Assembly: GCA_937907485.1 (NCBI GenBank)
Contig: CALESR010000187.1
Span: forward strand, 1 to 8,380
DNA length: 8,380 nucleotides
Origin: an uncultured Paracoccaceae bacterium
Lineage (GTDB): Bacteria > Pseudomonadota > Alphaproteobacteria > Rhodobacterales > Rhodobacteraceae
Direction of reading: 5' to 3'
The notes under the pieces were generated by a model that saw nothing but the letters and a program-made list of their open reading frames with translations, had not been told where the DNA came from and searched no databases. This document shows positions 6,928-8,380 of the stretch, piece by piece (positions within the stretch are counted from its first letter, which is position 1; every line of letters begins with the position of its first letter). A program made the translations under genes and the position numbers.

Positions 6928-6943
6928 CCTTCACTTGTGAAGG
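6928..6943 (-). promoter_or_regulatory. Inverted repeat overlapping the ribosome binding site of the first ABC gene
   Basis: CCTTCACTTGTGAAGG on the plus strand has 7-bp perfect arms around a 2-bp centre. In the minus-strand transcript it can fold as a 6-bp stem (CCTTCA/TGAAGG) with a CAAG loop. The 3' arm contains the AAGG of the AAGGA ribosome site for GTG 6919. It could therefore limit translation of the ABC gene, or be a DNA operator. It has no run of T after it, so it does not look like an intrinsic terminator. It lies in the only gap (46 bp) of the operon. Confidence 0.45.
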
Positions 6944-6965
6944 CAATCTAGGCCGGATGGCCGTC

Positions 6966-8114
6966 TTAGGCCAGACCCAGCCGGGCAAGAAGTTCGGCCC
7001 GCGTCGGGTGCAGGTCGGCGGCCAGCCAGACCTCCTGCGCGGATTTCAGCGCCTCGCCCAGCGCCGGGCCCTGCAGCGTCGGCATCAGATCGGTGGGTTT
7101 CAGCGGAAATCTGGCACCGGCGCCGCGGGCGACTTCGGCCTGCCAATGGTCCGGCGGCGGGGTTTCCAGCAGCGCGGCGAGGCCGAGGATCGCGTCCGCC
7201 GCCAACCGCTCGCCCAGCCGCCAGCCCTGGGCGGCGGGGGTGTCGGTGGTGGCAAAAGCGGCTCTGATCTTGCCAAAATCGCGCGATTCCGCATTGGACA
7301 GCCGCAGCCCCTCGGCACTGCCCAGCAAGGCCAGTCGCCGCAGCCAGCCTCCGGGTTGCCCGCCCTCGAAATGCACCAGCAGCGGCAAGGCCTGCGGTTG
7401 GGCGCCCGGCAGGAGATGCGACAGAACCCCGGTCTGCGCCATCGCGGCAACGGCGGGAGCGGGGTCACGCGCGGCCAGCAGTTTGCGCAACTCGGCGGTG
7501 ATGCGTTCGCGCGAAAGCGTCTCTAACATGGCGGAATGCTGCGCGCAGGCGGCCAAGGCCTCGGCGTCAATCCCCTGTGCCGGGTCGCCGTATTGCGCGT
7601 GAAACCGAAAGAACCGCAGGATGCGCAGCGAGTCTTCGGCGATGCGGTCCTGCGGATCGCCGACAAAGCGCACCCGCCGCGCGATCAGATCGGGCAGCCC
7701 ACCCAGAGGGTCGATCACCGTGCCATCGGCCTGTGCATAGAGCGCGTTCATGGTGAAATCGCGCCGCGCCGCATCCTGCGCCAGATCGGCGCCAAAGAGC
7801 ACGCGGGCGTGGCGACCAAAGGTCTCGGCGTCGTGGCGAAAGGTGGTCACCTCATGCCCCTCGCCCATGGCGACGACGGTCACGGTGCCATGCGCGAACC
7901 CGGTCGGCACCGCGCGCAAACCGGCGGTTTCCGCGAGCATAGACACGGTTTCTGGCCGCGCATCGGTGGCGATATCGACATCCGACACCGCCTCGCCCAA
8001 CAGCGCGTTGCGCACGCAGCCGCCGACGACCAGCGCCTGATGACCCGCCGCCGTCAGCATCCCCAGCACGGCCTGCGTGCCGGGAGCGTCCAGCCAGGGG
8101 CCGGTGACCTTCAT
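6966..8114 (-). CDS. cca: CCA-adding tRNA nucleotidyltransferase (class II, poly(A) polymerase family)
   Basis: This 382-residue cytoplasmic enzyme adds or repairs the 3'-terminal CCA of tRNA using CTP and ATP without a template. Class II nucleotidyltransferase motifs are clear. The nucleotide-binding GGCVRN is at 31-36 and catalytic Asp45 and Asp47 are in DVDIAT. A likely third acidic residue, Glu88, precedes TTFR, and RRDFTMNAL is at 117-125. DRIAEDSLRILRFFRF (156-171) and RERITAEL (202-209) follow. The C-terminal part (about 215-382) is less conserved, as usual for the family. The frame is open upstream to 8213, but the ATG at 8114 overlaps the NUDIX stop as ATGA and matches the family N-terminus, so it is preferred. 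A pure poly(A) polymerase is the alternative; the length and motifs favour the CCA enzyme. The NUDIX-cca order is, as I recall, common in Rhodobacteraceae. Confidence 0.92.
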   Translation of the reverse strand: MKVTGPWLDAPGTQAVLGMLTAAGHQALVVGGCVRNALLGEAVSDVDIATDARPETVSMLAETAGLRAVPTGFAHGTVTVVAMGEGHEVTTFRHDAETFGRHARVLFGADLAQDAARRDFTMNALYAQADGTVIDPLGGLPDLIARRVRFVGDPQDRIAEDSLRILRFFRFHAQYGDPAQGIDAEALAACAQHSAMLETLSRERITAELRKLLAARDPAPAVAAMAQTGVLSHLLPGAQPQALPLLVHFEGGQPGGWLRRLALLGSAEGLRLSNAESRDFGKIRAAFATTDTPAAQGWRLGERLAADAILGLAALLETPPPDHWQAEVARGAGARFPLKPTDLMPTLQGPALGEALKSAQEVWLAADLHPTRAELLARLGLA

Positions 8115-8380
8115 GCCCGTGCCGCCAGCGCGCGCAGCATGCGCGCCGTTGCGCCCCAGATGTAATAGGGGCCCCAGGGCACGGTGTAATAGCTGCGCAT
8201 CTGGCCCAGCCAACGCCGCCGCTGCACCGAATAGGCCGAGACATCCAGCAGATGCGCCAGCGGCACCAGAAAGGCCTCTTCGACCTCGCCAGCCTCGACA
8301 ACAGGGGTAAAGGCGCCGCTGACCACGCCCAGAACCGGCGTCACGCTGAAGCCCGTCACCGTCTCATGCGCGGGCATCGT
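8111..8380 (-). CDS. NUDIX hydrolase, CoA-pyrophosphatase type, C-terminal part cut by the right edge
   Basis: The last 89 codons or so are present, and the frame is open to base 8380, so the ATG at 8377 is probably internal. The visible part, ETVTGFSVTPVLG then GEVEEAFLVPLAHLLD, then YYTVPWGPYYIWGATARMLRALA, is characteristic of the C-terminal half of CoA pyrophosphatases (NudL/YeaB-like). These cleave coenzyme A or acyl-CoA to phosphopantetheine and 3',5'-ADP. The NUDIX box itself (GX5EX7REUXEEXGU) must lie beyond the right edge and cannot be checked. The stop overlaps the cca start by 4 nt (ATGA), which indicates translational coupling. It is the first visible gene of the minus-strand operon, so the operon promoter lies outside the window. 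Confidence 0.85.
   Translation of the reverse strand, partial: TMPAHETVTGFSVTPVLGVVSGAFTPVVEAGEVEEAFLVPLAHLLDVSAYSVQRRRWLGQMRSYYTVPWGPYYIWGATARMLRALAARA

Noticed and set aside
6944..6975. Intrinsic terminator after cca formed by repeated GGCC blocks
   Set aside because: Short 4-5 bp stems (TGGCC/GGCCA) are possible, but there is no T tract on the transcribed side and the next gene starts within 46 bp.
6920..6988. N-terminal extension of the first ABC gene to ATG 6988
   Set aside because: It would overlap the end of cca by 23 bp, adds 23 residues without family character, and GTG 6919 has a well-spaced AAGGA.
8115..8213. N-terminal extension of cca to 8213
   Set aside because: It would lie inside the NUDIX coding region in another frame; the ATG at 8114 with its ATGA overlap fits the family N-terminus.

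Overview
The window is GC-rich, densely packed chromosomal DNA. The protein set, the codon use and the NUDIX-cca gene order suggest an alphaproteobacterium, most likely of the Rhodobacteraceae. This is a judgement from the sequence alone. I see no mobile element, CRISPR array, tRNA or rRNA, and no sign of recent transfer.

Left part (1-1618): a two-gene signalling locus read divergently from a 145-bp intergenic region. On the minus strand is the N-terminal half of a histidine-phosphotransfer (Hpt) protein, cut by the left edge. On the plus strand is a response regulator whose receiver domain is joined by a probable coiled coil to a SpoIIE/PP2C-type serine phosphatase. The layout resembles the input module of a partner-switching system (HptB-HsbR of Pseudomonas; RsbU/RsbP-type phosphatases; RbaY of Rhodobacter capsulatus). 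The shared intergenic region holds a near-consensus CtrA-like box.

Right part (1624-8380): six minus-strand genes, almost certainly one transcription unit because successive genes overlap or abut. In transcription order they are: a NUDIX hydrolase of the CoA-pyrophosphatase type (its N-terminus lies beyond the right edge); a CCA-adding tRNA nucleotidyltransferase; two tandem, homologous full-length ABC half-transporters; a small VOC (glyoxalase-fold) protein; and an RlmD/TrmA-type RNA (uracil-5-)-methyltransferase. Junctions are a 4-nt overlap, a 46-nt gap, a zero-nt gap, a 1-nt overlap and a 7-nt overlap. The only real gap carries a hairpin that covers the ribosome binding site of the first ABC gene. 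The two ABC proteins probably form a heterodimeric exporter of unknown substrate. RNA maturation genes (cca and the methyltransferase) lie on either side of the transporter genes.

The methyltransferase and phosphatase genes converge with only 5 bp between their stop codons. The most interesting points are the Hpt/phosphatase pair with its CtrA-like site, the ribosome-binding-site hairpin, and a 65-bp stretch that is 64/65 identical between the two ABC genes. I found nothing that I can defend as a wholly new system.
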